Shown piece after piece: positions 1 through 9,371 of a stretch of DNA of 37,214 nucleotides (positions within the stretch are counted from its first letter, which is position 1; the number at the start of each line of letters is the position of its first letter). Position numbers and translations under genes: made by a program. A model generated the notes under the pieces. The model had not been told where the DNA came from. It searched no databases and saw nothing but the letters and a program-made list of their open reading frames with translations. Source of the DNA: Nemertoderma westbladi (lineage: Eukaryota; Xenacoelomorpha; Nemertodermatida; Nemertodermatidae); the NCBI GenBank assembly GCA_032718475.1, contig JAUCBJ010002785.1, positions 1-37,214 of the forward strand. Direction: 5' to 3'.

Positions 1-1170
1 CCTCACTTCCCTCACTTCCCTCACTTCCCTCACTGCCTCACTGCCTCACTTCCCTCACTTCCCTCACTTCCCTCACTTCCCTCACTTCCCTCACTTCCCT
101 CACTTCCCTCACTTCCCTCACTTCCCTCACTCCCTCACTTCCCTCACTTCCCTCACTTCCCTCACTTCCCTCACTTCCCTCACTTCCCTCACTCCCCTCA
201 CTTCCCTCACTTCCCTCACTTCCCTCACTTCCCTCACTCCCCTCACTTCCCTCACTTCCCTCACTTCCCTCACTTCCCTCACTTCCCTCACTTCCCTCAC
301 TTCCCTCACTTCCCTCACTTCCCTCACTTCCCTCACTTCCCTCACTTCCCTCACTCCCCTCACTTCCCTCACTTCCCTCACTTCCCTCACTTCCCTCACT
401 TCCCTCACTTCCCTCACTTCCCTCACTTCCCTCACTTCCCTCACTTCCCTCACTTCCCTCACTTCCCTCACTTCCCTCACTTCCCTCACTCCCTCACTTC
501 CCTCACTTCCCTCACTTCCCTCACTTCCCTCACTGTCTCACTTCCCTCACTTCCCTCACTTCCCTCACTTCCCTCATTTCCCTCACTTCCCTCACTTCCC
601 TCACTTCCCTCACTTCCCTCACTTCCCTCACTGCCTCACTGCCTCACTCCCTCACTTCCCTCACTTCCCTCACTTCCCTCACTTCCCTCACTTCCCTCAC
701 TTCCCTCACTTCCCTCACTTCCCTCACTTCCCTCACTTCCCTCACTTCCCTCACTCCCCTCACTTCCCTCACTTCCCTCACTTCCCTCACTTCCCTCACT
801 TCCCTCACTTCCCTCACTTCCCTCACTTCCCTCACTTCCCTCACTTCCCTCACTTCCCTCACTTCCCTCACTTCCCTCACTTCCCTCACTTCCCTCACTT
901 CCCTCACTTCCCTCACTTCCCTCACTTCCCTCACTTCCCTCACTCCCTCACTCCCTCACTTCCCTCACTTCCCTCACTTCCCTCACTTCCCTCACTTCCC
1001 TCACTCCCTCACTTCCCTCACTTCCCTCACTCCCTCACTTCCCTCACTTCCCTCACTTCCCTCACTTCCCTCACTTCCCTCACTTCCCTCACTTCCCTCA
1101 CTCCCTCACTTCCCTCACTTCCCTCACTTCCCTCACTTCCCTCACTTCCCTCACTCCCTCACTTCCTCAT
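1..1170. repeat. 9-bp minisatellite (CTTCCCTCA)n
   Basis: About 130 copies of a 9-bp unit fill the first 1.17 kb and run off the left edge, so the full length is unknown. Most units are identical. Variants are scattered, with 8- or 9-bp spacing changes such as CTCCCCTCA, CTGCCTCA and one CTCATT. The G-rich strand carries GGGAAGTGA repeats. The minus-strand open frames over it (repeating Arg-Glu-Val) are a by-product of a 9-bp period, not genes. It seems to lie inside the Polinton-family element that ends at 1993. Confidence 0.97.
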
Positions 1171-1993
1171 TCCTGTACACTAGCTTTGACTCTCCCAGCT
1201 ATAGTGATAGTATGCAACCTTGGGAGTTAATGTGCGGTCTTATGAGTAAAGGGCAAGAGATTAGACTTCATGTTGCCTCCATTGATTCACTCTTCTTAAC
1301 TTTATAAAATAACTCCACCCTTATTTAAAGTTTTAAAAATTATGACTTATTCGGCTAATTTTCCAAAATATATTATAAAAAACATATAATTTCTTGAATA
1401 AATAATGGGAATGCGGTGAATGGGGGCTATTATAGAGGGAGGCTAGAATGGAGTTGTGAAAGAAGAATAATCTATTGCAAGACCAGATGTTTATTATAAT
1501 TTTCTTAGGCTGTTTGACAATGGTTTAACTCAACATAGGATTCAATGGTGGGGTTAGTCATGCTACGTCTAATAAGAGCCCAAACGGCCGCAGATTATTG
1601 AGGGATTGAACCAGGGCCAAACTGGTCCATTTTATTTTCTTGAAAGGGTAATTTATGTTTTGGGCCCCGCTCGCATCTTTATATTTCATTCTATCATTCT
1701 ATTGTACGGCAAAAATAATACAAATGTACTGTATATTGTATTGCACAGTGCCTATTGTATTGTATATTTCATTTGCTGTAGTACAATTTATTCATCTCGC
1801 GTCCCTATCTGATTGATTTGTGTCAAATTAAATTGCCTTTGGCAACATTATTTGATACAAATCGATTGATTAAACAATTAATTAATTGTTTAATCGACCA
1901 ATTAATTAATTGTTTAATTAATTAATGACCTACTTAACACCCAAGGTGCGAAGTAGGTCCAACTGTCGCCAAGAGTGGCAAACCATTACTACT
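1171..1993 (-). mobile_element. Right end of a diverged Polinton-family element (partial)
   Basis: The last 39 bases (1955-1993), read on the minus strand, begin AGTAGTA and carry GACAGTTGGACC starting at base 27. The element at 16111-32721 has the same two blocks at the same spacing, while the bases between differ. Further in, 1353-1452 (minus) matches two separated stretches of the other Polinton copy (about 7120-7160 and 8427-8480), in the same order and orientation, as expected for an internally deleted relative. The base after the terminus begins AATAGCC, and the right arm of the large duplication has the same bases uninterrupted near 35627-35633, so 1993/1994 is an insertion junction. 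The other end and its target duplication lie off the window. The stretch 1460-1850 shows no gene. Confidence 0.68.
1868..1895. repeat. 28-bp perfect AT-rich palindrome
   Basis: The stretch from GATTAAACAATT to AATTGTTTAATC is its own reverse complement over 28 bases. It is followed by a second, partial copy of the TTAATTAATTGTTTAATT motif (about 1899-1925). It lies 100 bp inside the Polinton-family terminus. Similar AT-rich ATTAATT tracts sit inside the terminal repeats of the main Polinton. Confidence 0.85.
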
Positions 1994-2139
1994 AATAGCC
2001 TTTTCATAAAAGATATTTCATTAAGACTTAACAACACTTAGTGTTGTTGTTTGTATGTTATTGTGAAATAAGTATATTTTAATGAATAATTATTATCATA
2101 TAATAAAACAACTTGGCCTTTTCATTCAGTTACAGTCAT

Positions 2140-2195
2140 GGGCCGAAACGTCCGGACCGAATCGTCCGGGCCGAAACGTCCTAGGCCGAAACGTC
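2140..2195. repeat. 14-bp tandem repeat, 4 units
   Basis: Four head-to-tail 14-bp units resembling GGGCCGAAACGTCC, with small changes (one has GAATCG, the last starts TAGG). The matching array on the opposite arm is at 35352-35407. The GC-rich, CpG-dense block stands out from AT-rich surroundings. Function unknown. Confidence 0.9.
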
Positions 2196-2499
2196 TGTAT
2201 ACCAGCCAAAATATATCCAGAATTATAATCGCAGCCTGTGAAGGACAAATAGTGGCTGCACACACGGACACTTTCTGGCTGTAAATATGTGGACAATTTT
2301 TGGCTGAGCTCCAGCCAGAAAGTGACCAGTGTTCCTAACTGATGATTGCTACTGACTTCTTACTGTAATCAGTCAGTCAGTACCGGTAGCTTATAGCAGT
2401 ATAGGTAGTCGTAGTATACTGGTATAGGCTACTGTCAGACATATATACCAGCAGACCAGTACAGCAGTATATAATTTACAACTGCCAAGGTTCCACTGT

Positions 2500-2790
2500 T
2501 CCTCCTTGGTTTAGTGGTTGCATTGAATTCACATCTCCCGTAGGTCTGTAGGTCGTGGGTTCGAGCCTCACATGGGCCAGGGCTGTTTTCGTTTCGGCAT
2601 GAATGCTTTAAACAGTTAAAGTTCTGCCTTGCATCCTTAAGTGGTAGCTAAATGAATACTGGAGTTTCCTCTGGGGAGTAAAGTTCTGGGGGGACCGCAC
2701 TGGAAATAAGTCGTCAGACTTTGTGCGTAATCCCTGGCCTTGGCCTAGCGGCCGAAGAAAATTTACTTTTTACTTTACTTTAACTGTTTA
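2500..2790 (+). mobile_element. tRNA-headed SINE (left-arm copy)
   Basis: A pol III type head has a box A match TGGTTTAGTGG at 2507-2517 and a box B match GGTTCGAGCC at 2558-2567. A unique body and a T-rich (TTTACTT) tail follow. The stretch 2692-2735 (GGACCGCACTGGAAATAAG, then a 23-base block ending GTAATCC) matches the spacing and much of the sequence of the 3' end of the LINE at 30531-30573. The SINE therefore probably uses that LINE family's machinery. The acceptor ends do not pair, so this is not a working tRNA gene. An inverted copy lies at 34757-35050. Confidence 0.8.
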
Positions 2791-3120
2791 AATATAACAT
2801 GTAAAAAAATGTCCATCGGTAGGCTATTGTGACTTCCCTTAATTGTGATATATCTGCATACCAGGCCAGGCAGCCAGGTTAATATTTTTCCCCTTGTTTG
2901 TGAAATTAATTATGAGCGATATTTTATTTCGTGAAAGAGATAATTTAACATTTTTAATTTTGATGAAAAACTCCAGCACCAGCTCCAGCTAAATTCCTAC
3001 TCTAATTGAGCCATATGTTCTGTATTGTAAAACTATATCTGATACTTGGTATTTGAATATTAATTAACTGGCCAAGATACAACAATATCAGCTTCTCTAT
3101 AAAATCCAGCAAAAGAAAAT

Positions 3121-4302
3121 ATGTTACTGTACGACCTCCAAAATTCCCCGGATGGAGACAAGTTCCTGTATGCCGGTACCCTGGGCGTTGTTGTTTGCGA
3201 TGCAACGAACCTCGGAGTCATCGGGCGGTACAAAGATGGGGATGAGAGAGGAATAAACTGATGCGCTATATCGAGTGACTCTAAGAGAGTTGCGGGAACT
3301 GTCGTTAGTGAGGATGGTGGGGGTGTGAATGTTTGGGATACGGAGAGTCGTGAGCTGTTGTTCCACGTCGCTCACAATGAACTCCAGATAAACTCTGAGT
3401 CTACAGAAACACATCAATATACCCTCACCTTCTCCCCATTAGATCCCAACATGTTCTCGACTGTTTCTTTTGATGGAACTATATCCATTATTACCATAAA
3501 TCCTTCTGGTACCGCAACAGGTAATTCATTTACTCATAAAACTTGGGCGGCTCACAGTAACTGGGTATCCGCTGTCTTATACACTTCAGACAGTAAGGGG
3601 TTAATTACCTGTTCCGCCAATGGAACCATTAAACTCTGGGACCTCAAAGGGAACCTAATGAAGGTTCTTATGAAAGGGAAGATGAAAGTTTATTCGGTAG
3701 CGTTAAATACAGATGGTACTAAACTGTTAGTAGGGGTTCACGGGTTCACTAAATGTATTTCCTTTATAACCGGTGCGGAATTATGGGAACTGAGTGTAGA
3801 TGGGTCGAGGTTTAAATGGGAACCTCATGGTGGGAGGGTTGCTGTGCTGAGCGTGATATTAGGTGGTTCATCGTATATAAGTTTATTAGATGGAAGTAAT
3901 GGGAGGGTAATAGAGGGGTTTGAGGGTCGACCGGGTGGGTATGGGGACTGGTTCAGTTCTATTAACTTCTACCCAGAAGGGAATTACCTACTGATTGGTT
4001 ATATAGATGGAACTATTATTAGAATTAATATAAACCAAACCGATCAGATAGAACATATTAATGTAGGAGAAGTTAGTGAGAAAATTAAAGGAGCAAAAAA
4101 ATGGGAAGAAATGAGGAAATATGTTGGGAAGGTGGGTCCGTTAGGGGAAGAAATACAAGAAATGGTTAGGGAATTATTGGTGAAACAGGTAGAAATAAAG
4201 AGTAATACTGATGTTGAAGGAGAGGTTTTGGAGGTGAGTAATGACCGAGCTGAATACAGTGAAAGCGATATTGGTAACGAGATGTCATTCTATTGCTATT
4301 GA
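3121..4302 (+). CDS. WD40-repeat-like protein, in-frame TGA (left copy)
   Basis: The frame is open from the ATG at 3121 to the stop at 4302 except for one TGA at 3259-3261. The 345 codons after it are uninterrupted. The translation shows WD-type blades: VNVWDTESRELLF, GTISIITI, NGTIKLWDLKGN, ITGAELWELSVDG, SYISLLDGSNG and GTIIRININ, roughly five or six, followed by a charged helical tail rich in Lys and Glu. WD40 proteins are usually beta-propeller scaffolds; no partner can be named. A TATAAAA at about 3098 is too close to the ATG to be its core promoter with confidence. The other copy (33239-34426, minus) has the same TGA. Against that copy this one has six substitutions and lacks two residues near the C-terminus. 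Here the blade motif reads CSANGTIKLWD instead of the more canonical GSADGTIKLWD. It may be a pseudogene, a gene with a missed upstream exon, or a readthrough frame. Confidence 0.62.
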
Positions 4303-4519
4303 ATCATTGCTATTATTGCTATAATGTTTGCTTATATTGTTATGGTATATTATTATTAATTCGTAGTATTTTGTTGTATCCGTTAGATATACTGTTATAA
4401 TTATTATTCAGATAAATATATATTAGGTATTAGGCCTATTTAATAAATAAAAAAAAATTAGAAATAAATTCACAGAGGGACAATACGAACTATCTGTCTA
4501 AAGAAATTTCCAATATGGG
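4303..4519. other. AT-rich spacer
   Basis: A 217-bp AT-rich stretch with an AATAAA at about 4442-4447 that could serve as a polyadenylation signal for the WD40 frame. No gene seen. The same stretch is present inverted at 33021-33238. Confidence 0.5.
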
Positions 4520-4820
4520 TTTTCGTGGTCCGTAATTGTGTTTGAATATGTTCTACGCATGTCCTTAGATCATCATAATGATAATTGGGTGATGGTAACT
4601 TCACCTACTGGCTCCAGAAGTCGAGGAAATCCTGCCAAGTACCTAACTGATTTAGACTTTGCAGATGACTTAGGAGTACACTCAGAATCACTAGAGGCAG
4701 CCCAAAAGCTCCTCAGCTCATTAGAACAGGCTGCTTCTAGTGTTGGTCTTTTTATTAACTCAAAAAACACCAAAATTTGACAGTTAACTTTGAAAGTCCT
4801 CAGCAAGTCTCTGACCGGAT
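4520..4820 (+). mobile_element. RTE-like LINE reverse-transcriptase fragment (5' half, left copy)
   Basis: The frame at 4538-4780 encodes the end of an RT palm domain: LDFADDLGVHSESLEAAQ matches the catalytic Y/FADD motif and the following helix of RTE-type reverse transcriptases, with the trailing GLFINSKNTK motif. The fragment stops at 4820 with CCGGAT, and a Polinton terminus begins at the next base. The missing 3' half of the same RTE family is on the minus strand at 15480-16110. This is therefore the upstream flank of a Polinton insertion, copied with the inverted duplication. Confidence 0.8.
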
Positions 4821-5489
4821 AGTAGTAGGGTCTTGGCCGGCTTTGTGACAGTTGGACCACACTGACTGGCGCCAGACTGTCTGGGTGACACCCAATGAAA
4901 CCCATAGGGTGTCATTGGCGCCAGACTGTCTGGGTGACACCTACTAATTAGGCTAATTAGACCCTAAATGACAGGTGTCATCAATTAATTAGTACAATTA
5001 ATCCCTAATAGGTGTCTTACGACTCCTAATTAGGGTTTAATTGATTATTCTAATTAATCAAACCGATACGCAATGGTGTCTGTGTTGTCCAACTGTTGCA
5101 AAGCTGCCCAAGAGGGTGTCATAAGTGACACCGCAGCTATTTTATTTATTAATACTTATCTATTTGTATTTAATTTATTGAATTGTATTTATTTTAATTA
5201 ATTATTTGTATTTAATTTTAATTAATTATTTGTATTTATTTTAACTTTTTATATTGGTTTCTATTTTTAAAATTAATTAGTTTTTATATTACACACCGAT
5301 GCTAATAACGTCATTATTGGAAGCATCTAACCATAGACTTGCAGCCTTATTTAGCCCTAGGGTATACAGCTCCCTTACTGGAACTATTTTGGAGTTAATA
5401 GCAGCGAAGCGCCTAAACTTAAGACAAGCTATCGCCTAGGTTACCAGTTACGCATGAATGAGCAATTTATCGAGGCCCCTCTTAAAATT
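4821..5489 (+). repeat. Polinton terminal inverted repeat (left copy)
   Basis: About 669 bp shared with 16111-16802 (same strand) and 32060-32721 (opposite strand). The outer 300 bp are dense in GGTGTCA/TGACACC heptamers, the middle is AT-rich, and the inner 200 bp are degenerate coding sequence. Here the ends of the copies diverge after CCTCTTAAAATT. Confidence 0.9.
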
Positions 5490-5543
5490 CTTTATGCTGC
5501 GTCAGGATTGCCTCATTTAAGGAAGCCGAATCCCTATCGATAA
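5290..5543 (+). pseudogene. Degenerate C-terminal tail of an unidentified Polinton protein (left copy)
   Basis: The frame reads HRLAALFSPRVYSSLTG, is broken by small deletions, and resumes as GYQL-MNEQF, then LKILYAASGLPHL-RKPNPYR and a stop at 5543. The same tail recurs in the other two terminal repeats (16539-16811 plus; 32006-32260 minus) with different small lesions, so a real protein once ended here. I do not recognise the family; a capsid or other structural protein of the element is possible but unsupported. Confidence 0.45.
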
Positions 5544-5933
5544 TCTAATTATGGTATTGTTTGCTAATCATTTTCAGTATACTTTTATAATTAAATAGGG
5601 CCCTCTTTTAATACATAAGTTTATATATACAGTTTATCTTCAATTTAATTTTTTTACAACACTAATTGTTCTACTGTATGATAATTTATGTTTTATAATA
5701 ACAAGCTATATCCGGTTAATCTGTATTAAATTTCTTTGTACTGAGGTTATCGAGGGCGCTGTTTCCAATGGTCCTATTCTCAAAACGATCTAACCTACTC
5801 TATATGCCCCCAATTAGCTTTAACCAAGCAACAGCTTATTAATAATAGTTGTATCCAAGCGCCCCGCCCCCCTCTCGTGACACCTCTGATTACTAATTAC
5901 TCTTACCTATATCCAGCCATCTGCAGTTCCATA
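5544..5933. other. Non-coding Polinton interior
   Basis: AT-rich sequence with no credible gene, conserved in the right arm at about 31618-32005. It contains a GC-rich CGCCCCGCCCCCC patch near 5860-5872. Confidence 0.5.
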
Positions 5934-6335
5934 GTCTGCCGCTAGAGGGCGTATGATCTGAAAATTAACATCTTCTCTAACTTTGTTATTTTCATTCCGA
6001 ATAGGTTTAAACTCGGTAGGCATCTACTACGGCATAGGCCATATCTTTTGCGGAGTCATAGAGTAGTATGAAGTTCCCATGTCTGCCGCTAGAGGGCGTA
6101 TTATTTGAAAATTAACATCTTCTCTAGCTTTGTTATTTACAATCCGCAACACTATGAAGTTATATTGCTTAAGAGTTCTAAGGGGCGAGCCATGAGGCAA
6201 GATGTTTGAGGCTTATTTAGATATATTATTACTTAATTTTGACCCCCCAATCGGTATCTATTACAATATGGAATATATCTTTTGCGGAGTCATAGAGTAG
6301 TATGAAATTCCCAGTCTGCCACTAGAGGGCGAAAT
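5934..6335 (+). promoter_or_regulatory. Three CTCF-like motifs in a degenerate tandem repeat (left arm)
   Basis: A unit starting GTCTGCC(G/A)CTAGAGGGCG recurs at 5934, 6081 and 6314, each followed or preceded by a GTCATAGAGTAGTATGAA block. The cores CCGCTAGAGGGCG (5939-5951, 6086-6098) and CCACTAGAGGGCG (6319-6331) fit the vertebrate/insect CTCF core consensus (CC-N-C-N-AG-N-GGGC), forward on the plus strand. The right arm has the mirror set on the minus strand. Binding is an inference from sequence only. Confidence 0.5.
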
Positions 6336-6430
6336 GTCTCAAAGTGAAAACCATATGGTAGCCATGAATTGGTTACTAGGCAATAATAATGCATTTTGCA
6401 AAGTTAGGCCTATTGCTGACCAAACGAAAA

Positions 6431-6513
6431 CTGCCCTGGTTTATGTAGGGATCGAACCCATGACATACGGGAGATGTGAATTCAACACAACCACTACACC
6501 AAGGTGGAACAGT
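6431..6513 (-). mobile_element. tRNA-like SINE head (left arm)
   Basis: On the minus strand this has a box A match (TGGTGTAGTGG) and a canonical box B (GGTTCGATCCC), with the same GAATTCACATCTCCCGTA core as the SINE at 2500. The acceptor ends do not pair and the piece sits inside the Polinton derivative in both arms, so it is read as a SINE head rather than a tRNA gene. Confidence 0.65.
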
Positions 6514-6573
6514 AACCTTCGAATTTGTTCGTTGACGTTCGAATTTGTAAGACTCTCATTTAAGACCTGACAC

Positions 6574-6837
6574 AGACTATGCCTCACTGAGGCATAGACT
6601 ATGCCTCACTGAGGCATAGTCTATGCCTCACTGAGGCACTGAGGTATAGACTATGCCTCACTGAGGCATAGACTATGACTCACTGAGGCATAGACTATGC
6701 CTCACTGAGGCATAGACTATGCCTCACTCAGTGCCGCACTGAGGCATAGACTCTGCCTCACTGAGGCATAGACTATACCTCACTGAGGCACTGAGGCATA
6801 GACTATGCCTCAGTGAGGCATAGTCTATGCCTCACTT
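6574..6837. repeat. 22-bp palindromic tandem array (left arm)
   Basis: About a dozen units of 22 bp built from two overlapping perfect 13-bp palindromes, GCCTCACTGAGGC and GCATAGACTATGC, which share their GC edges. Some units are partial or have one change. The right arm carries the same array at 27957-28208 and 30656-30978, split there by a LINE. Confidence 0.95.
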
Positions 6838-7044
6838 CAATATACGAGCACAAAAGACTTTACAAGCACAGGTTCAAATCCAACTAAAGCTCTATATATT
6901 TTGCATTGAAGTGGAATACTTTAGATGCTGGGGGAATCTGGTTTGCGAGGGATATTTGAATGGTGAGTATAACTATCCTTGAGAGTTAATGTGACGTTAT
7001 CTCACCATGGATGGGCGGGCGCTTTACCACTGTACTCGCATCTG

Positions 7045-7150
7045 CTCTCTCATTGGCTGTCTAACTTTCCTCCCTCGAGTCCTGATTGGCTGCCTAACTC
7101 ACCCTCGCACTCTGATTGGATAATCCATTCTAGCCTCCTTCTATAATAGC
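7045..7150 (+). promoter_or_regulatory. CCAAT-box cluster upstream of the acidic protein gene
   Basis: Three ATTGG (inverted CCAAT, NF-Y type) boxes lie at 7052-7056, 7085-7089 and 7115-7119, about 30 bp apart, with a CTATAAT element near 7142. They sit 150-250 bp before the ATG at 7306. Two of the three are kept in the right arm (27784-27820), whose copy is cut at 27766. Regular spacing and position suggest a promoter; this is inferred. Confidence 0.5.
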
Positions 7151-7305
7151 CCCCGTTCAACGCATTAAAAAGTTTTATATATTTTAATAAAAGTTTTATT
7201 TATTTAAAATTTTGTAAAATCTTTTAGCTAAAATCCGAAGATATTTTTAGTGAAGATGAAAAGAAAAAGAGAGATGAGCGTGATATATTAAATATAAAAC
7301 AGTCA

Positions 7306-8216
7306 ATGGAAAGTAAATTTCATAAAGTTATGAATATTTTGAAAGGGATACAAAAACAGTTACCCCTAGAAAATAAGGAAAATTTGAGTGAGAAAGATGG
7401 AGAAGAAGAGGATGATGAGATGGAGAATGAAAATAGTGAGGGTCAGGATGAAGTTGAAGAGAGTGAAATTGAGAACGAAGAAAGTGAAGATCAGGAAGAG
7501 GATGAAGAAAGTGAAGGTCAAGAAAAGGGTGAAGATAGCGAAGGTCAGGAAGAGAATGAAGAAAGTGAAGAACAGGAAGAGGATGAAGAAAGTGAAGTTG
7601 AGAACGAAGAAAGTGAAGAACAGGAAGAGGATGAAGAAAGTGAAGAACAGGAAGAGGATGAAGTAAGTGAAGGCGGGGAAGAGGATGAAGAAAGTGAAGG
7701 TCAGAAAGAAGATGAAGAAAGTGAAGATCAGGAAAGTGGAGAAGAGGATGAAAATGATGATAATGAGGAAATAAAGAGGCAATTACTTGGAAATAGAATC
7801 AATTGCGGAAAATTATTAAACATTTGAAGGAAAATGAAGAAAATAAAGAGGTGACATTGACCCAAGTTCTAGTTCTAGGAAGTAAAATTAAATTACAGAA
7901 ATTTATTAAACATTTAGAAGATAATGATGAAAATAAAGAAGGGATATTGAGACAAATATTAGGAAACAAAAATCAAATGCGGAAATTTATTAAACAAATG
8001 GAAGAAAATGAGGAAAATAGAGAAGAGATATTAAGACAGGTTCTGGGAAATAAAAGTAAATTATTGAAAATTAATGAACAATTGAATAAAATTAAGAAAC
8101 AGTTGGGTAATGAGGAAGATGAAAGTAAAGTAAATCAACCAGCTTTTACTAATTTTCGAAGACCTATGATAAAAAACTCTCGTTCAGTATATGCCTGCGC
8201 AGGACGACGCTATTGA
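7306..8216 (+). pseudogene. Acidic coiled-coil repeat protein of the Polinton, frameshifted (left copy)
   Basis: The first frame (7306-7827) starts with a short basic-amphipathic head. About 110 residues made almost wholly of Glu, Ser, Asp and Gln follow, in repeats of the type ESEEQEEDE. A second frame (7803-8216) continues it with three roughly 35-residue repeats containing RKFIKQMEENEENRE and ILRQVLGNK. It ends in a basic tail (FRRPMIKNSRSVYACAGRRY). The repeats in the two frames join at the same LGN motif, so a one-step frameshift near 7800 separates them. The frame is open upstream of 7306 to a TTTTAG near 7225, which could be a splice acceptor. The protease gene follows 300 bp downstream on the same strand. 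Role unknown; a virion core or protease-partner protein is possible by position only. Confidence 0.6.
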
Positions 8217-8245
8217 CATTTGTTTGTTTGAGTTCCTTTCATAAT

Positions 8246-8390
8246 AGTATTAGGACTATTTATCCATAACAATTATATTAGTATTAGGACTATTTATCCA
8301 TAACAATTATATTAGTATTAGGACTATTTATCCATAGCAATTATATTAGTATTAGGACTATTTATCCATAATAATTATATGAGTATTATA
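8246..8390. repeat. 34-bp tandem repeat between two Polinton genes
   Basis: Four-plus units of AGTATTAGGACTATTTATCC plus an AT-rich half, period 34, fill the gap between the acidic protein stop and the protease start. The right arm has the same array at about 18038-18195. Confidence 0.88.
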
Positions 8391-8517
8391 AATGTATTTA
8401 CCCCACAATATTTATTACTATTAGGTCTATTTATTCAAGAAATTATATGTTTTTTATAATACACTTTGGAAAATTAGTCGACTAAAGTCAAAACAAAGTA
8501 AAGTCAAATTCTAGAAA

Positions 8518-8894
8518 ATGTTAAACTCTAGCGATTTAAACAATTTCCCCTTGGGGGAACATTATCAGGGATCTTTTCCTATAAATCGTCTAACCAATAA
8601 GCAGAATAAAAAAATGAGTTTCATATCAAATACTCAAGCGGCTCATTTACCCGGGATGCATTGGGTTGCAATTTTCGTAGACTGCGACCGTGGTGAATAT
8701 TCTGATTTATTCGCGCGATATCCACCACCGCAAATCAAAGACTGGTTGCTACGAAATACTAAAAAGTGGTTTAGAACGAGGCAGAATGAGGCGTTCAACA
8801 CCTGATGCGAACTAGTTGTGGAGGTTATTGTTTATTTTATTTATATGAAAGAGAAAAAACGGCTACTCCGTTAAATTTTTTGGGGAAGATTTAA
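8518..8894 (+). pseudogene. Adenain-like cysteine protease, frameshifted (left copy)
   Basis: Copy of the intact gene at 17541-17912. It opens with the same 89 residues, apart from three substitutions, including the catalytic His (GMHW) and Asp (EYSDLF). A net 5-base insertion at about 8783-8795 then shifts the frame and ends the protein at 8805, before the Gln and the catalytic Cys. The lost SCGGYC segment can still be read in another frame up to 8894. This copy should be inactive. Confidence 0.8.
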
Positions 8895-9371
8895 ATAAAA
8901 ATGAGAGACTGCTCGCCTGCTGGTTGAGGGAAAAAATCTCAACTTTAATTTTTATAAATTATATTATATTATATGTTACTTGTTAAGTGTTTTATGTTAA
9001 TTATTGAGTGTGTTATATATCATAAATGTTATAAAGTATTATCGTAGAGAAAAAATGAAAAATAACCGGTTAAACATCTTATATTTTTAAACAATAAGGG
9101 GGAAACAAGAATAAATAATTTACCGACAACATCAATATTAAATAATATAACAACAACAAATAAATAATTTACCAACAACATTAATAATAAATAATATAAG
9201 AACATCAACACTAACAAAAGATATAGTCAGAACAGTTTTTATTAAAGAAGACTGTTTATATTAATAGGGTTGCTGGTCTCCGTGAATAACGTTTGGTTTA
9301 ACCCTTTTAGGGTCCGATTAACGGTACTAGGGTGTATTAACGGCTGTGATAATTTTCTCTTTAATAACACA
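8895..9371. other. AT-rich non-coding Polinton interior
   Basis: No gene. It holds a roughly 60-bp imperfect direct repeat around AAATAATTTACC (about 9112-9200) that is also present in the right arm at about 17225-17330. Confidence 0.5.

Noticed and set aside
127-943. Minus-strand frames of repeated Met/Val-Arg-Glu
   Set aside because: They are produced by a 9-bp satellite whose period is a multiple of three; no start context, domain or flanking gene structure.
1606-1812. 68-codon plus-strand frame
   Set aside because: No domain, AT-rich, inside the decayed end of a transposon.
2500-2575. tRNA gene
   Set aside because: Box A and box B are good but the acceptor arms do not pair, and a SINE body and LINE-like tail follow. 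The same holds for 31042-31120 and 6431-6513.
3002-3417. Minus-strand frames over the WD40 start (also 34130-34545 plus)
   Set aside because: Opposite-strand shadows conserved only because the duplicated DNA is conserved; no recognisable domain.
4573-4905. 110-codon frame opposite the RTE fragment (also 32637-32969)
   Set aside because: It crosses the RTE/Polinton junction, so it cannot be an inherited gene; it is a shadow of the RT palm region.
6574-6837. CRISPR-like array
   Set aside because: Units are contiguous with no unique spacers, are palindromic, and lie in animal transposon DNA.
7366-7782. Minus-strand Phe/Leu/Ile-rich frame of 138 codons
   Set aside because: Antisense shadow of the Glu-rich repeats; low complexity follows from GAA/GAT runs.
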